The notes: generated by a model not told the origin, from the sequence alone. Positions 26,327 through 34,382 are shown, counted from the first letter of the stretch. The stretch is 38,558 nucleotides of DNA from an uncultured Porphyromonadaceae bacterium (GCA_937892215.1 CALAVE010000050.1:1-38558), one strand, 5' to 3'. Made by a program: numbers and translations.

Positions 26327-26782
26327 TTAGAGCGGGCGCTGCTCAAATGCGCTGATTTTGTCGCGCCACTCTTGCCTGATAGGCGTGGTGGCTCGGGTTT
26401 CGGGGTCGAAATGCACGAGTACCTGTGAGCAGATACACTTATACTGGCCGGTGTCGGTGTTGACAAGCGCCTGGATGAGTTTGAAACTCTTTTCACCGAT
26501 GCTTTCGGTCAGTGTGCGCACTGCCACGTTCTCGTTAAAGTGGGTCTCTGCCAGGAAATCGCAGGTGATATTGGCGATAAGAACCTCAATTTTGCCCGGG
26601 TCGGCAGGTTTGCCGGTAACTTTAGTGAAATAGTCGCTTTTAGCCAGGTCAAAGAGGTTGAAATACACACCATTGTTGACGTGTCCCAGCGTGTCAAGGT
26701 CCATGAGTCTGAGTTGTATGGGTGTTTCGCAGTGGAATTCGTGCTTTATTTCGATGCCGTGTTTTTGTTTCTTGTTTTCCAT
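26327..26782 (-). CDS. Hotdog-fold acyl-CoA thioesterase (4HBT/YbgC-like)
   Basis: Small thioesterase of 151 residues that would hydrolyse an acyl-CoA or similar thioester. The family motif MDLDTLGHVNNGVYF near residue 28 contains the catalytic Asp and the helix start of the 4-hydroxybenzoyl-CoA thioesterase group. The rest alternates as the hotdog sheet should. It is the last gene of the leftward unit DUF4369-recF-DUF721-thioesterase, 22 bp after the DUF721 gene. The true substrate is unknown, and the link to its DNA-replication neighbours is probably positional. Confidence 0.85.
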   Translation of the reverse strand: MENKKQKHGIEIKHEFHCETPIQLRLMDLDTLGHVNNGVYFNLFDLAKSDYFTKVTGKPADPGKIEVLIANITCDFLAETHFNENVAVRTLTESIGEKSFKLIQALVNTDTGQYKCICSQVLVHFDPETRATTPIRQEWRDKISAFEQRPL

Positions 26783-26804
26783 TATATCGGGTATATATTG
26801 TTGA

Positions 26805-27095
26805 TTATAGGAATATTATGTTTGTGACTATGTCTTTGCCAACGGCTTCATTGATACGCCTGATTAGCAGTGAGCGATTGAGCGAGAGTTCGTTACGGAG
26901 CGGGGCGCTTGTAAGCCACACTGTGAGCACTCCCTTGCTTATTGCGCGGTTCACGGTGTATCGGTTAATGCCCGGTCCCACGATTTCTCCCCAAATGTCG
27001 AGCACACGATGTTCGTCCCACTGTTGCTCCAGATTCTCCTTTCGCAGCAGGTCGCCAATTATGTCGCCAACTTGTTTGGGGTAAGTTCGTTTCAT
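26805..27095 (-). CDS. dciA: DUF721 protein, DciA-like helicase operator
   Basis: Ninety-six residues of the DUF721 family (KQVGDIIGDLLRKENLEQQW, then DIWGEIVGPGINRYT and LTVWLTSAPLRNEL). DUF721 includes DciA, which loads the replicative helicase DnaB in bacteria that lack DnaC or DnaI. The gene lies 5 bp downstream of recF, a frequent pairing that fits a replication or repair role. The protein is the minimal KH-like domain with no extension. The symbol is given by family membership and context; function in Bacteroidetes is inferred. Confidence 0.8.
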   Translation of the reverse strand: MKRTYPKQVGDIIGDLLRKENLEQQWDEHRVLDIWGEIVGPGINRYTVNRAISKGVLTVWLTSAPLRNELSLNRSLLIRRINEAVGKDIVTNIIFL

Positions 27096-27100
27096 CGGTG

Positions 27101-28207
27101 TTATGGGTTGTCGGTTTCAATAATGCTGCATTCGCCGTCCTTGACGTGAATCATGCGGAAGTCACTGCCCATGTTGCGCACAATCTGGTCGATGTGTCCA
27201 CGGTTAGTGTCGGTGATGAAAATCTGCCCGAAGTCGCTGGTTGAGACTATGTTGATTATGTTCTCAACTCGTTGTGAGTCCAAGCGGTCGAAAATGTCGT
27301 CGAGCAAGAGGATGGGCGTGGTGGCGTTTCCCGCCTTGAGGAACTCGAACTGTGCAAGGCGGAGGGCGATGGTGTAGGTCTTACACTGGCCCTGTGAACC
27401 GGTCTTGCGCATGGAATGTCCGTGCAGGAGGAGGTCGATGTCGTCGCGGTGCACGCCGTGTGTTGTGTAGCCGATGGCGAAGTCGCGCTGGCGGTGCTTG
27501 GCAAAGAGGTTGGTCATGGACTCGGTGAGCAGATGTGAGTTATAGTGCAGGCTCACCGGCTCATTATCGCCGGCCACGGCCGCGTAGAAGCGCATGAAAA
27601 CCGGTGTAAATTCCTTAATCCAGCGTTCTCTCTCACGGCTGATGAGGTGAGCGGCCTGAGCGGCCTGACTCTCCACTGTTTCGTAGAGAAGCGGGTCGCG
27701 CACCTCGTTGCGTATCATGGAATTGCGTTGCTCAATGCACTTGCTGTACCGGATGAGGGCGTTGAGGTACTCAGTGTTGTTCTGGGAGATAATCTGGTCC
27801 ATGAGTTTTCGCCGCTCCTCGCCTGTGCCTCTGATTAGGTCCCAGTCGAGAGGGGAGATCATCACCACAGGCAATAGTCCGATGTGCTGGCTAAGTCGCT
27901 GATATTCCTTGCCTCCGCGCTTCACCACCTTGCGCTTGCCGCGCTGAACGCTCACAGTGATATCTTCTTGTACATCCCGTCTGATGTACCGACCCTGAAG
28001 CATCGCAAACTCGGCATCGTGGTTAATCACGGCCGCATCTCCCTGCGGGACGTAACTCTTGCAGAAACTCAGGTAGTAGATGGCATCGAGGACGTTAGTC
28101 TTGCCCATACCGTTGTTGCCGATGAGGCAGTTGAGTTTGGGAGAAAAAGCCAGATGCGCCTCTGCTATGTTTTTGAAGTTTAATATGTTGAGTTCGCGAA
28201 GAGTCAT
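27101..28207 (-). CDS. recF: DNA replication and repair protein RecF
   Basis: SMC-like ATPase that helps load RecA at single-strand gaps with RecO and RecR. The 368 residues have the expected parts: the N-terminal strand MTLRELNILNFKNI, Walker A IGNNGMGKT (about residues 33-41), the ABC-type signature GSQGQCKTYTIALRLAQ, and Walker B PILLLDDIFDRLD. It begins 5 bp after the stop of the DUF4369 lipoprotein gene and is 5 bp from the DUF721 gene, so it is in a tight leftward operon rather than in the dnaA-dnaN-recF block of many other bacteria. Confidence 0.96.
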   Translation of the reverse strand: MTLRELNILNFKNIAEAHLAFSPKLNCLIGNNGMGKTNVLDAIYYLSFCKSYVPQGDAAVINHDAEFAMLQGRYIRRDVQEDITVSVQRGKRKVVKRGGKEYQRLSQHIGLLPVVMISPLDWDLIRGTGEERRKLMDQIISQNNTEYLNALIRYSKCIEQRNSMIRNEVRDPLLYETVESQAAQAAHLISRERERWIKEFTPVFMRFYAAVAGDNEPVSLHYNSHLLTESMTNLFAKHRQRDFAIGYTTHGVHRDDIDLLLHGHSMRKTGSQGQCKTYTIALRLAQFEFLKAGNATTPILLLDDIFDRLDSQRVENIINIVSTSDFGQIFITDTNRGHIDQIVRNMGSDFRMIHVKDGECSIIETDNP

Positions 28208-28212
28208 GGCGG

Positions 28213-29229
28213 TCAGTTCTTTTTAGATATAAGTTTTGATGCCGTCTCGCAAGCCTTCTGGACCGAAATGCCGCGATAGTGCTGAATCCCGATAGAATCG
28301 CTGACGATGAACAGCGGTGTGCGCTCAATGGAGAGGTGAGTCAGAGTGCTGTTGACAGGGCCTGAAGGCGCCCAGAAGTGTTTCCACGTCACCGAGTCGT
28401 TCCGTATGCGACCGTGCCAGCCGGTGGAGTCGCCGTCGAGAGCGATGTCGGCAATTTGCAATCTAGGGCCGTTGCCGGCGGCGCACCGGCGGAGTTGCTT
28501 GATGATGTCGGCGCGCAAGAGCAAGTCGTTTTCCCAGAAGAAATAGATGGAATAGGAGGCCTTGTTAGTGCTGAGTGCTTCAATGTCGCCTTCGGTGTTG
28601 ATGAGGAATAGTGTGCGAGTGCGTCCCAGTGGCTTGGTGCGCATCTTCAGAAGCGACTCGTAAGCCTGAGTTATAGAGGCCGGCTTGGCTTCGTGGTCGA
28701 TGGAGGCAAGAAGTTTCTCTGTCTTTTCCCTGTCGCTGATTTCAGGGTAGTCGGCCATTATCAGGAGCGTGGAAACCACGCTTTCAGGATGTTTTCTGAC
28801 GTAAGACTCAACGAGAGTAGTGAGCATATCGGAATTGTTGGCGAGATAGACGTTCTTGTTCTTGTGAATGAAGTCGTACCACTGCTCATTGATTTCGCTG
28901 CCGTGAACTTGAACGGAGAACGGCTCGAGGGCGTCGCCTGTAACAGTGATGTCATCGCCGTTGTTTACGGCCAGGCGTGCGATGAGGCTCTGCTCGGTGT
29001 TGTAGATGGCAACAATGGAAAGACCGTCAACCTTGCCTTGTGCCACAAACTTATCGTCCTGAGCCACCACCCAAGACTCAACCACACCGTTTTCAGTGGC
29101 ATAGACCACCTTAATGTTCTGAGTGCCAAGATTCTTTAGTTGTCCGGTGACTTTGAAGCCGTTTGAGCAGGAGCCAGCCATCAGCCCCAGGCAGATAAGT
29201 GAGATTATATGTAAAACTTTTGGTTTCAT
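28213..29229 (-). CDS. DUF4369 / thioredoxin-fold lipoprotein without CxxC
   Basis: Envelope lipoprotein of 338 residues. The signal ends at the lipobox LMAGSC (Cys21). Residues 25-120 fit DUF4369 (FKVTGQLKNLGTQNIKVVYA), the usual N-terminal partner of Bacteroidetes thioredoxin-like proteins. From about residue 205 the pattern YSIYFFWENDLLLRADIIKQ and TPLFIVSDSIGIQHYRG follows a TlpA-like fold, including the cis-proline before the last strands. The redox CxxC is absent, with N and D at the expected place, so it is unlikely to be an oxidoreductase and may bind a partner. It starts the operon leading to recF. Confidence 0.8.
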   Translation of the reverse strand: MKPKVLHIISLICLGLMAGSCSNGFKVTGQLKNLGTQNIKVVYATENGVVESWVVAQDDKFVAQGKVDGLSIVAIYNTEQSLIARLAVNNGDDITVTGDALEPFSVQVHGSEINEQWYDFIHKNKNVYLANNSDMLTTLVESYVRKHPESVVSTLLIMADYPEISDREKTEKLLASIDHEAKPASITQAYESLLKMRTKPLGRTRTLFLINTEGDIEALSTNKASYSIYFFWENDLLLRADIIKQLRRCAAGNGPRLQIADIALDGDSTGWHGRIRNDSVTWKHFWAPSGPVNSTLTHLSIERTPLFIVSDSIGIQHYRGISVQKACETASKLISKKN

Positions 29230-29255
29230 CAGAAAAGTCGGTTAGAATTGAGGCT

Positions 29256-29263
29256 CAAAGGTA
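29256..29263 (-). promoter_or_regulatory. -7 box of the DUF4369-recF unit
   Basis: Minus-strand TACCTTTG, 27 bp upstream of the start at 29229, within the 67-bp gap after ribH. A TTT lies 19 nt further upstream. Confidence 0.5.
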
Positions 29264-29296
29264 GTAATAAAAATTGAGTTATAAACGCGTGCTGAA

Positions 29297-29785
29297 CTAC
29301 CTTGTCCGGGAAGAGAGTTCGCGTTTGAAGCGAACCATCTTCAGCGCGGTTTCGGCCGCTTCGGTGCCCTTGTTGCTCAGTCGGCCGCCGGCGCGGTCGA
29401 GTGCTTGTTGCTCGTTATTGACGGTGAGGACACAGAAGATTACCGGCGTGTCGCCGGAGGCATTGAGCCGTGCGCACCCTTGAGTGACACTCTGGCAAAC
29501 GTAGTCGAAGTGCGGCGTGTCGCCCCGGATGACGCATCCTATGATAATCACCGCATCGTAGCGCCCGGTTTTGCACAATTGGGCCGCGGCAAACGTGAGT
29601 TCCACGGTGCCCGGGACTTGGAACAAGTCGTAGTTTTCCCCGGAGTATCCCAAATCGTGTAGGAACGATGTGGCTCCGTCGGTGAGAGCACCTGTGATGT
29701 GAGAGTTCCACTCGGCCGATACGATGGCGATGCGTATTCCGGGTATCAGTTCCATCTGAGTGTTAACTGTATAATTCTGTGACAT
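29297..29785 (-). CDS. ribH: 6,7-dimethyl-8-ribityllumazine synthase
   Basis: Penultimate enzyme of riboflavin synthesis, joining ArP (5-amino-6-ribitylaminouracil) with a four-carbon phosphate. The 162 residues include the substrate-binding SAEWNSHI, the turn VPGTVELTFAAAQL, and the active-site block GCVIRGDTPHFDYVCQSV with the catalytic His. Length is normal for the icosahedral or pentameric form. It lies 9 bp downstream of the TPR-GDPD ORF. No FMN riboswitch is visible upstream of this unit, so riboflavin control at this locus is not evident. Confidence 0.96.
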   Translation of the reverse strand: MSQNYTVNTQMELIPGIRIAIVSAEWNSHITGALTDGATSFLHDLGYSGENYDLFQVPGTVELTFAAAQLCKTGRYDAVIIIGCVIRGDTPHFDYVCQSVTQGCARLNASGDTPVIFCVLTVNNEQQALDRAGGRLSNKGTEAAETALKMVRFKRELSSRTR

Positions 29786-29794
29786 ATAGTGTTA

Positions 29795-31576
29795 CTATTT
29801 TAGTTCGTTGGGGAAGATAGCGTTTGTGGTGATGAAATCCACGCCCCAGTCGGCGAGGCGGGCGAAGACTTCGGGATTATCCACGGTCCATGCGTTGACT
29901 TTTAGGCCCGCCTTGTGGAGCGTGTCGATGGCTTCTTTAGAGAGCAGTGAGTGGGTGGCATCGAGGTCAATGCCGCGTTTTGTGCACCATTTCACCCAGT
30001 TGCTAATGTCTCCGTCGCCGGCGAGCACCTGCACGTTGATGTAGGGGTAGTTATTGTGAATATATTCGATGACTCGCGGCATGAACGAAATGATTACGGC
30101 TGTGGAATCAAGCCCCTTGCTTTTAAGCAGACTAACCAGAGAGGCCACGCCCGTGAAGTTGTCGGTGTCGGCCGGCTCGTCCTCAGCGTGAATGGTGGCG
30201 CAGTCGGTGTATTTGATTTCCACTACCGGAACCACTTTGTACTCATTGCAGATGTCGAGGAAGCGTCCCAGCGAAATGAGGTGTCCAACGTAGGTGATGC
30301 CGCGACGTTTCTGCGACAGAGGGATGGAAATGGCGCGGTCGAAATTGATGGAGCCGAGGCGTTCTTCCGTTCCGCCGATGCGCTTGGTGGAAGCGTCGTG
30401 ACAAACGATGAAGGAGCCGTCGGCGGTGAGGTGAATGTCACATTCCAGTCCCCAAGCGCCGGCGCGTGCGCCGTTGATGAACGCGGCCTCTGTGTTTTCA
30501 ACACCCCAGATGGAGCCGCGATGGCCTATTACGAGCTGCGCGTTGGCTGAGAGTGCGCAGATGGTGATGAGCACGGAGGTGAAGATGGTTTTGAGTAAGT
30601 TCATGATGTTGAAGTTTTTATTCTTGTTATTGAGCAGGTCGGAAATGATTTTTTCCTCCCTTGATGCGTTAAGTTGCCGGGCCAGAGGCAGAAGCGAGGT
30701 GAGCAGTTGCTCGGCGGCGGCACGTCGGTTGATGAGTTTCATCAGACCGCGAGCGAGTCCGAGCGAGAGTTGCAGTTCCTTCAGCCCCATGGTTTTGCTT
30801 ATTTTTTTTTGGTATCGCAGGGCGCGGGTGTAGTATTTCACCGCGTTGCGTCCGTTGCCCATCTGCAGCATAATCTCGCCTTCGTTGGCGAGCGAATCGA
30901 CGAGGCAGTTGAGAGCGTCGGCGGTCTTGTCGGCATCTTCTCCGTTTTGCAGCATATTGGTGTAGAGTTCGGTCATACTTTGGTACTGGGCGAAGACATC
31001 GAGTTGCTGCTGTCGCGACTTGATGATGCTTGTGGAGGCCTCCACAGAAAGGATTAGCAGGGCGGAGAACTTGGCTTCGTTCTTCTTCACGAGCCGTTCA
31101 AACAGTTGCTGCGCCTTGATGAGTTCCTTCGCTGCCTTGCTGCTGTCGCCTGTTTCGTGGTGAAGTCTGGCAAGATTGAAAAGCAGAGCCGCCACAATCG
31201 ACAAGAAAGCCTCGCTGCGGCGTCCAATGACTCCGGATAGAGTGGTGAGGGTGTTTTCGGCCGCATTGAGAGCCTGGTTGTAGTCTTGGTGCTCAATCAT
31301 GACCGACATCTGCGTGAGCCACAGCCATGCGCTGTGCAGTGGTGGCATCATCTCGGCGTTTTCGTCGGACGTGAGCGAAGCCGCCAGCGCCAGCGCTTCG
31401 TCGTTACGGTCGTGCGTGGCGAGGTAGCAGACGTAGCACATGTGAATGTCGTGGACGAGTTCGGGCGCGATGCCATCGGGGAGCGGCATTTCTCCGGTCG
31501 CCTCGATTTGCGCCTTTGCCAGAGTCATGTCGGAGACAGGCGGTGGGAACGACGTTTGTAACAGCAGGTTATTCAT
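29795..31576 (-). CDS. TPR domain fused in frame to a glycerophosphodiester phosphodiesterase
   Basis: A 593-codon ORF with two unlike halves. Residues 1-324 are all-helical, TPR-like and without a signal peptide. At M325 (ATG at 30602-30604) a complete signal peptide begins (MNLLKTIFTSVLITI, ending SANA), followed by a full-length GDPD of 269 residues. The GDPD carries GHRG (H352) and the metal and catalytic motif LECDIHLTADGSFIVCHD; the enzyme splits glycerophosphodiesters into glycerol-3-phosphate and an alcohol. Thus two genes that normally stand alone share one frame. Either the GDPD is made from its own start, or the inner signal acts as a membrane anchor with TPR inside and GDPD outside. 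In the +1 frame a TGA overlaps that ATG, the 4-base layout used elsewhere in this window, which hints at a recent 1-bp change. Confidence 0.8.
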   Translation of the reverse strand: MNNLLLQTSFPPPVSDMTLAKAQIEATGEMPLPDGIAPELVHDIHMCYVCYLATHDRNDEALALAASLTSDENAEMMPPLHSAWLWLTQMSVMIEHQDYNQALNAAENTLTTLSGVIGRRSEAFLSIVAALLFNLARLHHETGDSSKAAKELIKAQQLFERLVKKNEAKFSALLILSVEASTSIIKSRQQQLDVFAQYQSMTELYTNMLQNGEDADKTADALNCLVDSLANEGEIMLQMGNGRNAVKYYTRALRYQKKISKTMGLKELQLSLGLARGLMKLINRRAAAEQLLTSLLPLARQLNASREEKIISDLLNNKNKNFNIMNLLKTIFTSVLITICALSANAQLVIGHRGSIWGVENTEAAFINGARAGAWGLECDIHLTADGSFIVCHDASTKRIGGTEERLGSINFDRAISIPLSQKRRGITYVGHLISLGRFLDICNEYKVVPVVEIKYTDCATIHAEDEPADTDNFTGVASLVSLLKSKGLDSTAVIISFMPRVIEYIHNNYPYINVQVLAGDGDISNWVKWCTKRGIDLDATHSLLSKEAIDTLHKAGLKVNAWTVDNPEVFARLADWGVDFITTNAIFPNELK

Positions 31577-31584
31577 ATCGGGTC

Positions 31585-32523
31585 TTACTTGAGACTGGAT
31601 GCTATTTGGGTGGCAAAAGCGTTGGAGATGCAGTTGCTTGCCGGTTGGCTACACTCGGCGGCCCATCGCAGAGCCTCGTCGAGGATGAGTTGCCATTGCT
31701 TGCTGGAAACCGCTTCCAGGTCGTCGCGAGTGAGCCCTTCTCGCAGTATTGCGCTGATAACGCCTGCGGTGAGTCCCGCTTGCCAGCCTAGCGGATTGAG
31801 CGGCCTCACTTCGGGAGCGTCGGACGAGAGGACGGCCCCCTTGTGGAAGAGAGCGGTGCTGAAGTCGCGGCTTACGTGAAGCAGGTTGTGGCAATAGAAC
31901 TCCACGTGATTGTGGTAAGCCTGTAGGCCAGTTTCGCCCGGAAATATCTGCTGGATGTCCTGGTCGTGAGTGATGACGATGTTGCTGATTTCCAGATTTT
32001 CAAGAATAGCCGGCATGACGTGAGTGATGCGGACGCTTATTCCGTGCTGGAATCCTGGCAGATAGATGATGATGGCCTTACGCTCAACGGCATGAGTCAC
32101 CAACTCAAAAAGCCGCTGTCGCTGTGGTTCTTCCACCGAATAGAGCGACCCGAAGATGATGATGTCGTCCTGGTCGATGCGCGGCCACACCACGTCGAAT
32201 CGGTCGGGCGGGTATGAGCCGTAGTTAACGATGCGTGGCGCAGCATCGGGGTCATCGTTTGGGAAAATGGCCGAGAGAGCCGTGGTGCCATCGGTGTAGC
32301 GGTCGATAGACCTGATGTCCACTTGCTTGGATTTAAGGAAGTTAATGATAATATCACCAATGCTGTCGCAGGCACATTCGCTAACCACGGTGACCGGCAG
32401 ACCGGCCGAGGCGAGTGAAGCCGCGGCGTTAACGATGCGTCCACCCACAAAAGCGCGTGCGGGCTGTGAGCCGCTGAAAATCGTGTCGAGAACGCATTCT
32501 CCGATTGCTATAATTTTACGCAT
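31585..32523 (-). CDS. PfkB-fold sugar kinase-like protein, catalytic Asp missing
   Basis: 312 residues with the ribokinase/PfkB fold: N-terminal IIAIGECVLDTIF, the substrate-side glycines FVGGRIVNAAASLASAGL, and a C-terminal helix pair. At the place of the family's GAGD anion-hole and catalytic motif it reads PLNPLGWQAGLTAG (residues 241-254), so the expected catalytic Asp is Ala249. It is probably not an ordinary sugar kinase, and may bind a nucleotide or sugar without phosphorylating it. It starts the leftward unit with the TPR-GDPD ORF (8-bp gap) and ribH. A true kinase with a displaced Asp remains possible. Confidence 0.8.
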   Translation of the reverse strand: MRKIIAIGECVLDTIFSGSQPARAFVGGRIVNAAASLASAGLPVTVVSECACDSIGDIIINFLKSKQVDIRSIDRYTDGTTALSAIFPNDDPDAAPRIVNYGSYPPDRFDVVWPRIDQDDIIIFGSLYSVEEPQRQRLFELVTHAVERKAIIIYLPGFQHGISVRITHVMPAILENLEISNIVITHDQDIQQIFPGETGLQAYHNHVEFYCHNLLHVSRDFSTALFHKGAVLSSDAPEVRPLNPLGWQAGLTAGVISAILREGLTRDDLEAVSSKQWQLILDEALRWAAECSQPASNCISNAFATQIASSLK

Positions 32524-32547
32524 AAAAGCACATGTTTGAAATTTGTG

Positions 32548-32555
32548 TAAAGTTA
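32548..32555 (-). promoter_or_regulatory. Possible -7 box of the pfkB-like gene
   Basis: Minus-strand TAACTTTA differs from TAnnTTTG at the last base, 25 bp upstream of the start; the -33 element is not clear. The remaining gap up to 32700 shows no other signal. Confidence 0.35.
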
Positions 32556-32701
32556 CGGAAAAAAAATCATTGGCGATAGATTTTTGTGCAGAAAGTTTTG
32601 ACGCGAATAATCCTGAACGGTGGTTGTGGTAGGCTGAAGGGCGGTTTGTGCTTAAAAGGCGGCTGTTTGTGGAAAAAGAGGAGAAAAAAGTGGTCGGAAT
32701 G

Positions 32702-32733
32702 TTGGTGAGGGGGGATAAAATTGATTAATTTTG
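32702..32733 (+). promoter_or_regulatory. Promoter for the DUF4923 gene
   Basis: TTG (32702-32704), 21-nt spacer, TAATTTTG (32726-32733), leaving a short leader of about 20 nt. Confidence 0.6.
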
Positions 32734-32756
32734 CTGTGAATAATTAATCAAAAAAC

Positions 32757-33443
32757 ATGAAAAATATGAAAAAGAAATTAGTATCAATGCTGGCGGCGGT
32801 GACGCTGCTGGCGGCCGGATGCACCACTCAAGGCTTGGTGAATGGTACGGGAAGTACGAGCAGTACAAGCACTACCGGAGGGCTGGGCGACATCCTGGGA
32901 AGTGTGGTTAAGGGGATTGCCAACCAGAACACAGTTAACGGACTGCTTAACCTGGTGATAGGCAGTGTGAAACTGGACGTGAGTGAACTTTACGGGAACT
33001 GGACTTATGCGGCTCCGGCCTGCGCGTTCACCAGCGAGAATCTGCTTGCCAAGGCAGGTGGCAGCGTGGCGGCGGCCAATGTGAACGAGAAATTGAAATC
33101 GGCCTACTCCGGAGTCGGCATCAGTGCGAGCAACACCCAACTTACCTTCACACAAGACGGGAAGTTTAGCGGAAAGATTGATGGAATGCCCCTGAGCGGG
33201 ACATATTCCTATGACCCGAGCAACTGCGCGCTGAAGATGCAACTGCTTGGCGGCCTGCTGAGCGCTACCGGCTATCTGACCCGCACCACCAACGGAGTGG
33301 GACTCACTTTCGAGTCGAAGAAGTTGCTGTCGTTGCTTCAGACCGTGGCCCAACTGAGCGGTAACTCCACGCTCCAGACTGTGGGCGACCTGAGCAAGCA
33401 GTTCGACGGCGTTCGCGTGGGTTTTGACCTGGCCAAAAAGTAA
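32757..33443 (+). CDS. DUF4923-type lipoprotein
   Basis: Envelope lipoprotein of 228 residues. The signal ends at the lipobox LLAAGC (Cys22), followed by a Gly/Ser/Thr-rich linker to about residue 45. The rest, with LYGNWTYAAPACAFTSENLL and a late LQTVGDLSKQFDGVRVGFDL, fits the DUF4923 family of Bacteroidales, whose function is unknown. ATG codons at 32757 and 32766 are both usable; the second gives MKKKLVSML. It is a single gene with its own promoter and terminator. A long antisense frame across it is a composition shadow. Confidence 0.82.
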   Translation: MKNMKKKLVSMLAAVTLLAAGCTTQGLVNGTGSTSSTSTTGGLGDILGSVVKGIANQNTVNGLLNLVIGSVKLDVSELYGNWTYAAPACAFTSENLLAKAGGSVAAANVNEKLKSAYSGVGISASNTQLTFTQDGKFSGKIDGMPLSGTYSYDPSNCALKMQLLGGLLSATGYLTRTTNGVGLTFESKKLLSLLQTVAQLSGNSTLQTVGDLSKQFDGVRVGFDLAKK

Positions 33444-33474
33444 CCCGAGAGCAACTTGAAAAAGGGAAAACATC

Positions 33475-33506
33475 ATGAGTGGGCTTCCGTGTGGGGGCTC
33501 ACTCAT
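33475..33506 (+). terminator. Terminator after the DUF4923 gene
   Basis: Ten-bp stem with one G-U pair (33475-33484 with 33497-33506), followed by TGTTTTG. It is 31 bp after the stop codon. Confidence 0.75.
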
Positions 33507-33571
33507 TGTTTTGTGTGCCCAGATGATTGAGTCAATACGGTGAGATTTTTTTGGTAAAGATTGGCAAATGG

Positions 33572-33603
33572 TTTGCAAAACGCCAAAAAATGTTGTAAAT
33601 TTG
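33572..33603 (+). promoter_or_regulatory. Promoter of the XRE/S24 regulator
   Basis: TTTG (33572-33575), 20-nt spacer, TAAATTTG (33596-33603): a full consensus match. The leader is only about 22-25 nt. Confidence 0.78.
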
Positions 33604-33626
33604 TCTCGTTGAATTGTTAAACGAGA
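33604..33626. promoter_or_regulatory. Probable operator of the XRE/S24 regulator
   Basis: Inverted repeat TCTCGTT (33604-33610) and AACGAGA (33620-33626), 7-bp arms and 9-nt spacer, directly after the -7 box and covering the likely transcription start. A dimeric HTH repressor bound here would shut its own promoter. Confidence 0.6.
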
Positions 33627-33632
33627 AAGACG

Positions 33633-34325
33633 ATGGGAACACAAGAAGAGATAGCGGGCCGCGTGCGGTATCTGATGAAAGAGATGCGTTACAAGCAGGT
33701 GGAGTTTGCTGAGCGGATAGGAGTGGATGCGTCCAACCTGTCGAAGTATCTGAACGGTCACCTGCCCATCAGCGACGCGCTGATTAACAGAATAGTGGTG
33801 AATCTGGGCGTGTCGAAGGAGTGGCTGAGCGACGGTACCGACTTGCCGTATGCGAAGCCCCGGATACAGGCTGCGACAGTGGATGTGGACCGCGAGGCGG
33901 TGAGACCGCTGACCGGCAGTCAGGGCGTTCCTGTGTACGACATAGACGTAACGGCCGGTACGATGCCACGTTCGCGGATGTTTACCGACGACCAGATAGT
34001 GGGCAGCATAGACCTGCCCGACATGGTGAACCAGAACTGCCGGATAGTGAAAGTGAGCGGCGACAGCATGATGCCGGTGATACAGCCCGGTGACTACATA
34101 GCCGTGAAAGAACTGAGCAACATCCACCAGATATTCTGGGGGCAGATCTACGTGATACTGCTGGACGACTACCGGCTGGTGAAGTATGTGCGTCGTCATC
34201 CCGACCCGAACATGGTGATACTGCGTAGCGCGAATCCGGCCTACGACGACATGGAGATATACCGCAACGAGATACGTGACCTGATGTTTGTGCAGACGAT
34301 ACTGCGCTTAGACAACCGGATGTGA
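33633..34325 (+). CDS. XRE-family repressor with S24 (LexA/CI-type) autoprotease domain
   Basis: 230-residue transcription regulator. Residues 5-65 form the HTH_3/XRE DNA-binding domain (KQVEFAERIGVDASNLSKYL). From about residue 98 an S24 peptidase domain follows. The catalytic Ser145 sits in SGDSMMP and the Lys184 in RLVKYVRR, 39 residues apart. An Ala108-Gly109 pair in DVTAGTM lies 37 residues before the Ser, where LexA and lambda CI are self-cleaved. All parts needed for RecA-stimulated autocleavage are therefore present, unlike many Bacteroidetes members that have lost some. It stands alone with a strong promoter and an operator-like inverted repeat, and no phage genes are near. The trigger and targets are unknown. 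Confidence 0.88.
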   Translation: MGTQEEIAGRVRYLMKEMRYKQVEFAERIGVDASNLSKYLNGHLPISDALINRIVVNLGVSKEWLSDGTDLPYAKPRIQAATVDVDREAVRPLTGSQGVPVYDIDVTAGTMPRSRMFTDDQIVGSIDLPDMVNQNCRIVKVSGDSMMPVIQPGDYIAVKELSNIHQIFWGQIYVILLDDYRLVKYVRRHPDPNMVILRSANPAYDDMEIYRNEIRDLMFVQTILRLDNRM

Positions 34326-34350
34326 GCGGCGTGTGAAAAACCGGGAATAT

Positions 34351-34382
34351 TTTGGAAAAGATGCAAGATTGTGTTAAATTTG
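34351..34382 (+). promoter_or_regulatory. Promoter for frr
   Basis: TTTG (34351-34354), 20-nt spacer, TAAATTTG (34375-34382), a full consensus match, with a leader of about 60 nt. Confidence 0.78.

Noticed and set aside
32784..34199. 471-codon open frame on the minus strand, antisense to the DUF4923 and XRE/S24 genes
   Set aside because: It spans two well-supported genes, their terminator and a promoter, is very rich in His, Val, Gln and Tyr with no recognisable domain, and looks like a mirror of codon bias in the true genes.
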